Source: Bacteroidales bacterium (lineage in GTDB: Bacteria > Bacteroidota > Bacteroidia > Bacteroidales > 4484-276). From it: a stretch of DNA of 37,303 nucleotides. Below the pieces are notes generated by a model. That model was not told where the DNA came from. It saw nothing but the letters and a program-made list of their open reading frames with translations, and made no database searches. The translations under genes and the position numbers were made by a program. Within the stretch, counting starts at the first letter, position 1. Each line of letters begins with the position of its first letter. Below, in pieces: positions 17,459-24,364 of this stretch. Location of the stretch: NCBI GenBank assembly GCA_014860585.1, contig JACZJL010000115.1, forward strand, positions 1 through 37,303. The letters run 5' to 3'.

Positions 17459-18310
17459 ATGCAAAGACTTATCAGTGCGATAATTATACTGGCAATCCTT
17501 TTTAATGCCTGCAATCATGCGGAAACCACCGATGAGCCTAAAGGCAAACTTTTTATCATTGGTGGAGGTAAGCGTCCATCTGCAATGATTCAGCGCATGA
17601 TCCGTGAAGCAGGGTTGGACAGGGGAGGCTTTATTGTCATCCTGCCTATGGCCAGCAGCGAACCCGATACTTCCGTATTTTATGCCACAAAGCAGTTTAA
17701 GGAGCAGGGAATCAATAATATTGCCGGCTTCTGTTTTTCAAAGGAGGCAATGGCAACTCCCGGTCAAATCGACTCACTGGAAAAAGCAGCGTTGATCTAT
17801 ATTACAGGCGGAGACCAGAATACTTTTATGGATATTGTTGCCGGTACTACAATTGAACAAGCAATTAAAACCTGCTTCTGCAATGGCGGTATGATAGCCG
17901 GAACCAGCGCCGGAGCTGCCGTGATGAGCGAAAAAATGATCACTGGAAACGAACTCAAACAAACCGATTACCGCGATACATTCCGCACAATTGAGGCGGA
18001 TAACATAGAACTTGGAACCGGGCTTCGGCTGATCACCTCGGCTATCATTGACCAGCACTTTGTTTGGCGCAGTCGTCATAACCGCCTTATTACCGCCGTT
18101 ATCGAACATCCTGAGCTTAAAGGAATCGGGATTGACGAAGCCACAGCAATACTGGTTATCGGTAATACCGCAGAGGTGGTGGGCGAATCACAGGTGTTGA
18201 TTTACGAAAACTCTGACCGTGTAAGCATTACGGATGAAAACGGAAAATTCGGCGCGCCACAGTTAACTTTGAGGGTGTTACTTCCCGGAGATACATTCAG
18301 GCTGCAATAA
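17459..18310 (+). CDS. Cyanophycinase-like peptidase S51 lipoprotein, 283 aa
   Basis: Lipoprotein signal with lipobox FNAC (Cys18), then a complete S51 domain: GKLFIIGGGKRP, IYITGGDQN, nucleophile elbow GTSAGAAVMSE with Ser150, IDQHFVWRSRHNRL with His200, GIGIDEATAI with D226/E227. These match the cyanophycinase pattern (nucleophile Ser, His of the DQHF block, Glu of the IDE block). Length fits a single-domain cyanophycinase plus lipid anchor. The ATG at 17459 gives the lipobox; an upstream TTG/ATG reading would bury it. Predicted activity: cleavage of cyanophycin or related aspartyl peptides at the envelope. It follows the SusCD group after 226 bp, so it may have its own promoter. Substrate is inferred from family. 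Confidence 0.88.
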   Translation: MQRLISAIIILAILFNACNHAETTDEPKGKLFIIGGGKRPSAMIQRMIREAGLDRGGFIVILPMASSEPDTSVFYATKQFKEQGINNIAGFCFSKEAMATPGQIDSLEKAALIYITGGDQNTFMDIVAGTTIEQAIKTCFCNGGMIAGTSAGAAVMSEKMITGNELKQTDYRDTFRTIEADNIELGTGLRLITSAIIDQHFVWRSRHNRLITAVIEHPELKGIGIDEATAILVIGNTAEVVGESQVLIYENSDRVSITDENGKFGAPQLTLRVLLPGDTFRLQ

Positions 18311-18337
18311 TGGTGTTATACTGTACTTTAAGAAACT

Positions 18338-18369
18338 TTGCGCTTTAGGCATTTTCAGTTAAAGCGCAA
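18338..18369. repeat. Strong hairpin after the cyanophycinase-like gene
   Basis: TTGCGCTTTA (18338-18347) pairs with TAAAGCGCAA (18360-18369), 10 bp, loop of 12, plus an outer TTATAC/GTATAA pair. It carries the same CTTTGCGC core as the CGCAAAG repeats on the other side of the gene. No T-run follows, so it is more like an intergenic repeat than a classical terminator. Confidence 0.55.
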
Positions 18370-18518
18370 GTGGTATAATATGCTGCAAGTAAGTTTTTTC
18401 CGTGGGATTTATAAAATTACCCTTATCAACCCCTTTTTTTATTAAAAAATTCGGGCAGTATCATTCAATTTGTTTATTTTGCAGGCCATTACGAATCATT
18501 TACCCTTTTCCTGAAATC

Positions 18519-20057
18519 ATGCTTGTAAAAACATATGGTAGTGCCATACAGGGTGTTAATGCAATCACTATTACGGTTGAAGTGAACATTGACCAGGGGG
18601 TGAATTTTTTCCTTGTGGGCTTGCCCGACAGCGCCGTAAAAGAGAGCCAGCAGCGGATTGAATCGGCATTACGATACAATGATTACAGGCTCCCCGGTAA
18701 GAAAATCGTGATCAACATGGCACCTGCCGACATCAGGAAAGAAGGTTCTGCTTACGACCTAACCATGGCCATTGGAATCCTTGCTGCATCTGAACAAATC
18801 AAAGCTAACCAGGTGGGAGATTACATCATTATGGGCGAACTTTCGCTGGATGGCGGACTGCAACCCATCAAAGGGGCACTGCCCATAGCTATCGAAGCAA
18901 GAAAAAGGGGTTTCAAAGGTTTTATCCTGCCTGCACAAAATGCCCGAGAAGCTGCAATAGTAAGCGATTTGCAAGTCTATGGAATCGAAAATATCAGGGA
19001 AGCCATTGATTTTTTTGACGGCACCGCTGAATTAGCACCAACCATTGTAAACACACGCGATGAATTTTATGCCGGGTTGAATGATTATGAATTCGACTTT
19101 TCGGATGTCAAAGGCCAGGAAAACATAAAACGGGCACTTGAAATTGCTGCAGCCGGAGGGCATAATGTAATTTTAATCGGCCCGCCTGGATCAGGTAAAA
19201 CAATGCTTGCCAAGCGGTTGCCTTCGATATTGCCACCGCTGAACCTTCATGAGGCGTTAGAAACAACCAAAATACACTCGGTTGCCGGTAAAATGGGAAG
19301 AAACTCCTCTTTGATCTCAGTTCGTCCTTTCAGGGCGCCTCACCACACTATCAGCGACGTAGCCCTGGTTGGTGGGGGCGGAAACCCGCAACCAGGAGAA
19401 ATTTCTCTTGCCCACAACGGTGTCCTTTTCCTCGATGAACTTCCTGAATTTAAACGCACTGTCCTCGAAGTGCTCCGTCAACCCATTGAAGACAGGGTGG
19501 TGACCATCTCGAGAGCACGGTTTACGGTGGACTATCCCGCCAGTTTTATGCTTGTTGCTGCCATGAATCCCTGCCCTTGCGGTTATTATAATCATCCGGA
19601 TCATGATTGTGTGTGTGGTCCGGGTGTTGTTCAGAAATATCTGAACAAAATCTCAGGCCCATTGTTAGACCGCATTGACATTCACGTTGAGGTGGTGCCG
19701 GTTCCTTTCAGGGAGCTTGCCGATGCCCGGGCGACTGAACCCAGTGAAAAAGTAAGAGAGCGGGTTACAGCTGCCAGGCAAATTCAGGAAAAAAGGTATG
19801 CAGATAAAAGTGGAATTCATTGCAATGCTCAGATCAGCAGTAAAATGCTGAGAGAAATCTGTAAAATTGACCAGGTGGGACAAGTGTTGCTTAAAACAGC
19901 GATGGAAAAGCTAAATTTGTCCGCCCGCGCCTACGACCGGATTTTGAAGGTTTCGCGAACCATTGCCGACCTGGAAAATTCAGCAGAAATCAGACCTGAA
20001 CACTTGGCCGAAGCCATTCAGTACCGCAGCCTCGACCGTGAAAACTGGGGAAGTTAA
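18519..20057 (+). CDS. YifB-family Mg chelatase-like AAA+ ATPase, 512 aa
   Basis: N-terminal ChlI/Lon-like domain ([58 protein letters not shown]), Mg-chelatase-type AAA+ domain with Walker A GPPGSGKT at 221-228, the [17 protein letters not shown] block, Walker [11 protein letters not shown], a zinc-like cysteine cluster ([17 protein letters not shown]), and the C-terminal lid ([18 protein letters not shown]). This is the full YifB/ComM layout; ComM relatives are DNA helicases that promote branch migration in natural transformation. The ATG at 18519 gives the standard start; the longer frame from 18402 adds unrelated sequence. No confident promoter; tttattttg near 18474 is a near miss to the -7 box. 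Confidence 0.95.
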   Translation: MLVKTYGSAIQGVNAITITVEVNIDQGVNFFLVGLPDSAVKESQQRIESALRYNDYRLPGKKIVINMAPADIRKEGSAYDLTMAIGILAASEQIKANQVGDYIIMGELSLDGGLQPIKGALPIAIEARKRGFKGFILPAQNAREAAIVSDLQVYGIENIREAIDFFDGTAELAPTIVNTRDEFYAGLNDYEFDFSDVKGQENIKRALEIAAAGGHNVILIGPPGSGKTMLAKRLPSILPPLNLHEALETTKIHSVAGKMGRNSSLISVRPFRAPHHTISDVALVGGGGNPQPGEISLAHNGVLFLDELPEFKRTVLEVLRQPIEDRVVTISRARFTVDYPASFMLVAAMNPCPCGYYNHPDHDCVCGPGVVQKYLNKISGPLLDRIDIHVEVVPVPFRELADARATEPSEKVRERVTAARQIQEKRYADKSGIHCNAQISSKMLREICKIDQVGQVLLKTAMEKLNLSARAYDRILKVSRTIADLENSAEIRPEHLAEAIQYRSLDRENWGS

Positions 20058-20081
20058 TTTCAAAAATTTTAATAACTGATC

Positions 20082-20549
20082 ATGAAACATTTATTGATTC
20101 TTATTTCAACACTTTTAATTACAACCATTGGTTTTCCACAGGACGTTACACCTGAAATTTTCCGTGCTCACGTTGCCGATCTCGCCAAACATCCTGTCAT
20201 TACAAAGACATTTTCGATGATAGATGAGCAAAACAATTTTCATCTTTACATCGATGTATCCGGATACAACGAGTATGATGCTGAGAGACCTATTGAATTT
20301 GAAGGTCATAAAGTTTTTCTCTGGCAGGAAGGTTCCATTGCGTTTTATGATGTTGAACAAACCATCAGGTTGGTTACCATCATGAAACCAGGTTCAGACA
20401 TCGTTGTTTATGAGTTTATTTCACAGGTGGATTTGAAACGGTTCCTTATCCAATCGCGATTTGTATTTCGGAATGAAAAATGGGAACTGGCTGATTTGAA
20501 ACGAACCAGGATCAAGATGACAAAGAATGAACGCAAGTTCTTGTATTAG
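20082..20549 (+). CDS. Small secreted protein of unknown function, 155 aa
   Basis: A signal peptide (MKHLLILISTLLITTIGFPQ) followed by about 135 residues of mixed alpha/beta character ending in a basic tail (RTRIKMTKNERKF). I do not recognise a family. It starts 24 bp after yifB on the same strand and is probably co-transcribed. No cysteines in the mature part and no lipobox, so a soluble periplasmic or secreted protein is likely. Confidence 0.75.
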   Translation: MKHLLILISTLLITTIGFPQDVTPEIFRAHVADLAKHPVITKTFSMIDEQNNFHLYIDVSGYNEYDAERPIEFEGHKVFLWQEGSIAFYDVEQTIRLVTIMKPGSDIVVYEFISQVDLKRFLIQSRFVFRNEKWELADLKRTRIKMTKNERKFLY

Positions 20550-20688
20550 TGGGTTAAGCATCCGGCAAAGTCAAACTACCGAAAATCTAATTAAAGTCTG
20601 CTGACCAACAATATTAACCATGCTTTTGTGTTCTGAAATTTGCAAATGAGAAAAGTTTACTTCGTTTCATCCAAAGAAAAGCCTAACA

Positions 20689-21426
20689 ATGGAAAAACAA
20701 AAGATCATCCGCCTGATTGACATCAAGAAGTACTACAAGGTGGGTACGCAGGTAGTTAAAGCATTGCAAACCATCACACTGGACATTTATAAAAATGAAT
20801 ATGTAGCCCTGATGGGTGCGTCCGGATCAGGTAAATCAACACTGATGAACATTCTTGGATGCCTTGATACAGCCACTGACGGCCAATATTTTCTTAATGG
20901 AAAAGATGTCAGCAAGATGGACGACAATAGCCTGGCTGAAATCAGAAATAAAGAGATTGGTTTTGTTTTCCAGACGTTCAACCTGTTGCCGCGTCAGTCG
21001 GCGCTCGAAAATGTGATGTTACCGCTGGTATATGCCGGTTTCAATAAGGCAAAACGACTTGAAAGAGCAAATGCCGTTCTCGACAGCGTCCAATTGTCAG
21101 ACCGCGTAGCGCACAAGCCCAATGAACTTTCCGGCGGTCAACGTCAAAGGGTGGCTGTTGCGAGGGCCCTGGTCAACGAGCCTTCGATTATCCTTGCCGA
21201 TGAGCCAACCGGCAATTTAGATTCTAAAACATCCATCGAAATCATGGGACTGTTTGAGCAGATTCACAAGTTGGGAAATACAGTAATTGTAGTTACTCAT
21301 GAGGAAGACATTGCCAGACATGCCCATCGGATCATCAAACTTAAAGATGGTGAAGTGGAGAATGACTATTTGAATCAAAACATCAGAACGATGGCCGATT
21401 ACAAGATAAAAGCCGAAAGCGAATAA
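20689..21426 (+). CDS. MacB/LolD-type ABC transporter ATP-binding protein, 245 aa
   Basis: A single ABC domain with Walker [10 protein letters not shown] (about residues 43-51), Q-loop [20 protein letters not shown], signature [15 protein letters not shown], Walker [14 protein letters not shown] and H-loop VVTHEED. The FNLLP..ENV and DEPTGNLDS blocks are diagnostic for the MacB/LolD/FtsE group, which drives mechanotransmission or lipoprotein release rather than import. No FtsX-type permease lies next to it; the following gene is an unrelated adenosyltransferase. A near -7 box (GAAATTTG, about 20635-20642) precedes it. Confidence 0.93.
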   Translation: MEKQKIIRLIDIKKYYKVGTQVVKALQTITLDIYKNEYVALMGASGSGKSTLMNILGCLDTATDGQYFLNGKDVSKMDDNSLAEIRNKEIGFVFQTFNLLPRQSALENVMLPLVYAGFNKAKRLERANAVLDSVQLSDRVAHKPNELSGGQRQRVAVARALVNEPSIILADEPTGNLDSKTSIEIMGLFEQIHKLGNTVIVVTHEEDIARHAHRIIKLKDGEVENDYLNQNIRTMADYKIKAESE

Positions 21427-21459
21427 TTGTATGACTTTTAACACAAGGAACCCTTTAAA

Positions 21460-22023
21460 ATGAGTAATGAATTTAAAATTTACACAAAAACCGGGGACAA
21501 AGGAGAAACCTCGCTGATTGGTGGAACCCGCGTACCCAAGTTTCATGAGCGCATTGAGGCCTATGGCACATTGGACGAATTAAACTCATTTATCGGGTTA
21601 ATTCGCGATCAAAACATTGACCAGGATACAAGGAACGTTCTTATCGAAATCCAGGATCGTCTTTTTACTGCTGAGTCGTTACTTGCTGTTGATCCTGAAC
21701 ATCCGCCATTACGTAAAATGCCCGAACTGAATGAGAATGATATTGTCCTCCTCGAGAAAGAGATTGATCGGATGAATGAGGAATTACCTCCCATCTCCAA
21801 CTTTGTCCTCCCCGGCGGACACACGGTGGTTTCATACTGCCACATAGCCCGCACGGTCTGCCGGCGTGCTGAAAGAATTACCATTAAGCTCAGAGAAAAC
21901 TACCAGGTAAATGATTTGGTGATAAAATATTTGAACCGACTCTCAGATTACTTGTTTGTATTGTCCAGAAAAATGACCAAAGATTTCAATGCTGCTGAAA
22001 TCCCATGGAGAGCAAGATTTTGA
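21460..22023 (+). CDS. Cob(I)alamin adenosyltransferase, PduO type, 187 aa
   Basis: N-terminal ATP-binding motif YTKTGDKGETSLIGG, then AYGTLDELNSFIGL, the basic block HIARTVCRRAER, and the C-terminal LNRLSDYLFVLSRK. All are signatures of PduO-type ATP:corrinoid adenosyltransferases, which make adenosylcobalamin from ATP and reduced corrinoid in the cytoplasm, as a trimer. Length is normal. It lies 33 bp after the ABC ATPase gene and is probably co-transcribed, though no functional link is evident. Bacteroidota use adenosylcobalamin mainly for methylmalonyl-CoA mutase. Confidence 0.95.
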   Translation: MSNEFKIYTKTGDKGETSLIGGTRVPKFHERIEAYGTLDELNSFIGLIRDQNIDQDTRNVLIEIQDRLFTAESLLAVDPEHPPLRKMPELNENDIVLLEKEIDRMNEELPPISNFVLPGGHTVVSYCHIARTVCRRAERITIKLRENYQVNDLVIKYLNRLSDYLFVLSRKMTKDFNAAEIPWRARF

Positions 22024-22062
22024 GCGATTAAATTTTTCTTGTTGACTAATGCTGTAAAAAAT

Positions 22063-22070
22063 TACTTTTG
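22063..22070 (+). promoter_or_regulatory. Bacteroidota -7 box (TACTTTTG) for the DUF2795-type gene
   Basis: Perfect TAnnTTTG match 30 bp before the ATG at 22100, predicted transcription start near 22077. A TTG at 22042-22044 is 18 bp upstream, close to the usual -33 spacing. Confidence 0.55.
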
Positions 22071-22099
22071 TTCAATTTTTAAAAATAGAATATCGAACT

Positions 22100-22321
22100 A
22101 TGTATTGGACGTTAGAATTGGCTTCAAAACTTGAAGACGCTCCCTGGCCTGCTACTAAGGATGAGCTGATTGATTTCGCAATGAGATCAGGGTCGCCTCC
22201 GGAAGTGATCGAGAACCTTAATGAAATTGAGGATGAAGGCGAGGTTTACGAGCGTATAGAAGACATTTGGCCCGATTATCCGACTAAGGACGATTTCTTC
22301 TTTCACGAGGATGAATATTAA
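22100..22321 (+). CDS. Small acidic DUF2795-type protein, 73 aa
   Basis: Starts MYWTLELASKLEDAPWPATK, followed by ELIDFAMRSGSPPEVIENL and a strongly acidic end (IEDIWPDYPTKDDFFFHEDE). I recognise this as the short conserved Bacteroidota protein usually labelled DUF2795. Function unknown; very acidic, cytoplasmic, no cysteines. It has its own promoter box. Its stop codon TAA shares the sequence TTAA (22318-22321) with the stop of rsmD on the other strand. Confidence 0.88.
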   Translation: MYWTLELASKLEDAPWPATKDELIDFAMRSGSPPEVIENLNEIEDEGEVYERIEDIWPDYPTKDDFFFHEDEY

Positions 22322-22860
22322 CCCTCTGACGTGAAAAATGTAAAGTTCACCTTACCGTAATGTCGGTTTTGACTAAACTGAGGATGGTCTGCAAAATCAA
22401 TCCCACGAGGATGTTCGATGATGAGCAGGCCATCTTTGTTTAACCATTTTTTTTCAAAAATCAGATCCGGCAGGTGCTTAATTTCGTTCATTTCGTAAGG
22501 CGCATCTGAAAATATCAGGTCATATGGTTCAGTAGGTGACTTGCCCAACAATTTGAAAACATCCGCCCTAAAAGCCCTTATAGATGTCAAATCAAGCTGC
22601 ATGGCTGTTTTCTTAATAAACTCAACACATTTGAAATTTAGGTCAATAGCCGTTACCAATGCCGCTTGGCGAGAGGCAAACTCAAAGGAAATGTTTCCGG
22701 TGCCTGCAAACAGATCCAGTACCCTGAGATTTTCAAAGTCAATCAGATTATTCAAAATGTTGAAAAGGCTCTCTTTGGCAAGGTCTGTTGTTGGCCTGAC
22801 GGGTAAATTGACTGGAGGGCTGATGCGCCTTCCTTTATGGTGTCCGCCTATAATTCGCAC
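22318..22860 (-). CDS. rsmD: 16S rRNA (guanine-N2)-methyltransferase RsmD, 180 aa
   Basis: Starts with GTG and reads MRIIGGHHKGRRI, the standard RsmD N-terminus. SAM motif I is DLFAGTGNISFEFASRQA, motif IV is SDAPY, and IIEHPRG follows. RsmD makes m2G966 in 16S rRNA on 30S particles. The catalytic motif is normally (N/D)PPY; here the second position is Ala (DAPY), a point worth checking. The GTG start lies inside the end of the DUF3822 gene (13-bp overlap), so translation is probably coupled. Other (N/D)PPY methyltransferases are conceivable, but the N-terminus and the DUF3822 neighbour favour RsmD. Confidence 0.93.
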   Translation of the reverse strand: MRIIGGHHKGRRISPPVNLPVRPTTDLAKESLFNILNNLIDFENLRVLDLFAGTGNISFEFASRQAALVTAIDLNFKCVEFIKKTAMQLDLTSIRAFRADVFKLLGKSPTEPYDLIFSDAPYEMNEIKHLPDLIFEKKWLNKDGLLIIEHPRGIDFADHPQFSQNRHYGKVNFTFFTSEG

Positions 22861-23720
22861 CTGTAATGATTTAAAAGGTTAAAATAAAAATGCTCCGGAA
22901 TTTCATCAAAAACATAGCTTAACCTGAAGTCCTGGGTTTGATTTCCAAAACTGACATGCCTCACATACTTGTTGGCAATGTCATAAATCTGGGATAATTT
23001 CAGAATTTCGCCCAGGAAAACCAATTTTATTGTTTCAGGGTTCAATGCCAATTGCTCGAGTATGTAAATCAGGAAATAGATGAAATCCTCTTTTGCCTGG
23101 TACCTGAACGAGTTGTAAAAGACCAGTTGATTGCCGCTGACCACCACAATATCAAACCAGGTTTTGCGCACATAAACAAAAACACCATTTCCGTCATCCC
23201 GGTTTTTATTCATGGTCAACAGGGTTTCAATCAGTACACTACCATGATGATGAATAACTGCGGAAGGGAAGTATTTTTTGAGTGAATTGCGGATAATATC
23301 GGGAATTAACCATACATTCCTGGCTTCAAGTATTGTCAGATGGTCGTCCAAAGAAACATCTCCCAATTCGATCTGATGGTTCATCCTGAGATAATCAGCA
23401 TGATTTCCGGCATCAAAAAAAGGTTGTGGAACCAGGGTTGATTTATGGGTTTCCCAAAGAATTTTAATGCTTTCATAAGGCAGTCCGAGTAAATCAACAG
23501 TTGGAATCAGGTCATTGATTGCTGTATTCAGTTGGCCATTGCTGACCATATGCTGAAAGTGATAGGATTGAATCCCAATGTATTTTTTCTGAAGGGGGTC
23601 AAGCACGCAAAAAGAAAATCCATCCAGCGATAACTGGATGGATAATCCGTAATATTGTGAAGCTTCTTTTTCGAAAGCTTTATCAAAAGCGCTATTTGAT
23701 AGAGTTACCCGGTAAGGCAT
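22848..23720 (-). CDS. DUF3822 family protein, 290 aa
   Basis: Recognised by content and position: a Bacteroidota-only family of about 260-290 residues encoded directly upstream of rsmD. Contains LSLDGFSFCVLDPLQKKYIG near residue 30 and KNRDDGNGVFVYVRKTWFDI in the middle, a pattern fitting the actin-like (ASKHA) fold known for a structurally solved family member. No signal peptide or membrane helix. Function unknown. Overlaps rsmD by 13 bp and follows the membrane protein gene by 15 bp, so all three should be one transcript. Confidence 0.85.
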   Translation of the reverse strand: MPYRVTLSNSAFDKAFEKEASQYYGLSIQLSLDGFSFCVLDPLQKKYIGIQSYHFQHMVSNGQLNTAINDLIPTVDLLGLPYESIKILWETHKSTLVPQPFFDAGNHADYLRMNHQIELGDVSLDDHLTILEARNVWLIPDIIRNSLKKYFPSAVIHHHGSVLIETLLTMNKNRDDGNGVFVYVRKTWFDIVVVSGNQLVFYNSFRYQAKEDFIYFLIYILEQLALNPETIKLVFLGEILKLSQIYDIANKYVRHVSFGNQTQDFRLSYVFDEIPEHFYFNLLNHYRCEL

Positions 23721-23735
23721 TGGTTAAAAATGTGG

Positions 23736-24311
23736 CTACTCCCAGTTTCCATCGGTAGTGGGTTCTTCAAGCGAGCCGACGATAAGATCTTTCACAAATG
23801 GATTTTTAACCATCGTTTCATCAAGCCCTGAAAGGTAGTATTCCTTTTTGGCAATAGCCATAAAAACAGGAACCATTACACCGCCTCTGTTGATCTGACG
23901 GGCATCCAGTTCGAACTTTTTTCCACCGGAAAAAGGGATATATGCAAATTCATCAACCTTGAAGTTTGGTCTTTTGCCAAAAAGCGAATCACGAACGGAC
24001 TTAAAACCAATGGTATCGTTAATGGTTTTTACTAAAAGTGTATCAGTTGGGTCATAAACGATGCTAACAACCGGGATTTGACCTTCCTTTAAAAACTGTA
24101 CCATCAGATCAATGTCAGGAACAAAGGTGTCATTGAGTGCTTTGTAAGCTTGTTGTACAGCACGAATGTCTTTGAGGTTTTGAACCACAATTGCAGTGCG
24201 GTGGTCTTTTTCTTTGTTAAATCTTACAGGGGTCTGAATTGTTTCCCATACATGGTAAGCCAAAAAGGCAATCACAACTAATAGAACTACTTGAATGATT
24301 CTTGTCTTCAT
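23736..24311 (-). CDS. Membrane-anchored protein of unknown function, 191 aa
   Basis: One N-terminal membrane helix (about residues 5-22, IIQVVLLVVIAFLAYHVW), no cleavage site evident, then a soluble region that should face the periplasm: a helical part with LKDIRAVQQAYKALNDTFVP and a C-terminal beta-rich part (FAYIPFSGGKKFELDARQIN). It is the first gene of the group leading to DUF3822 and rsmD and has its own promoter box. I recognise it as a conserved Bacteroidota hypothetical but cannot name a family. Confidence 0.8.
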   Translation of the reverse strand: MKTRIIQVVLLVVIAFLAYHVWETIQTPVRFNKEKDHRTAIVVQNLKDIRAVQQAYKALNDTFVPDIDLMVQFLKEGQIPVVSIVYDPTDTLLVKTINDTIGFKSVRDSLFGKRPNFKVDEFAYIPFSGGKKFELDARQINRGGVMVPVFMAIAKKEYYLSGLDETMVKNPFVKDLIVGSLEEPTTDGNWE

Positions 24312-24334
24312 AAATACCTGTTTTTTGATAGCTG

Positions 24335-24342
24335 CAAATGTA
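24335..24342 (-). promoter_or_regulatory. Bacteroidota -7 box (TACATTTG on the minus strand)
   Basis: Perfect TAnnTTTG match on the minus strand in the 53-bp gap between infB and the 191-aa membrane protein gene; predicted transcription start near 24328, 17 nt before the ATG. It lets this three-gene group be transcribed separately from infB. Confidence 0.5.
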
Positions 24343-24364
24343 TTAATTTTTTGTTGGTTAGATG

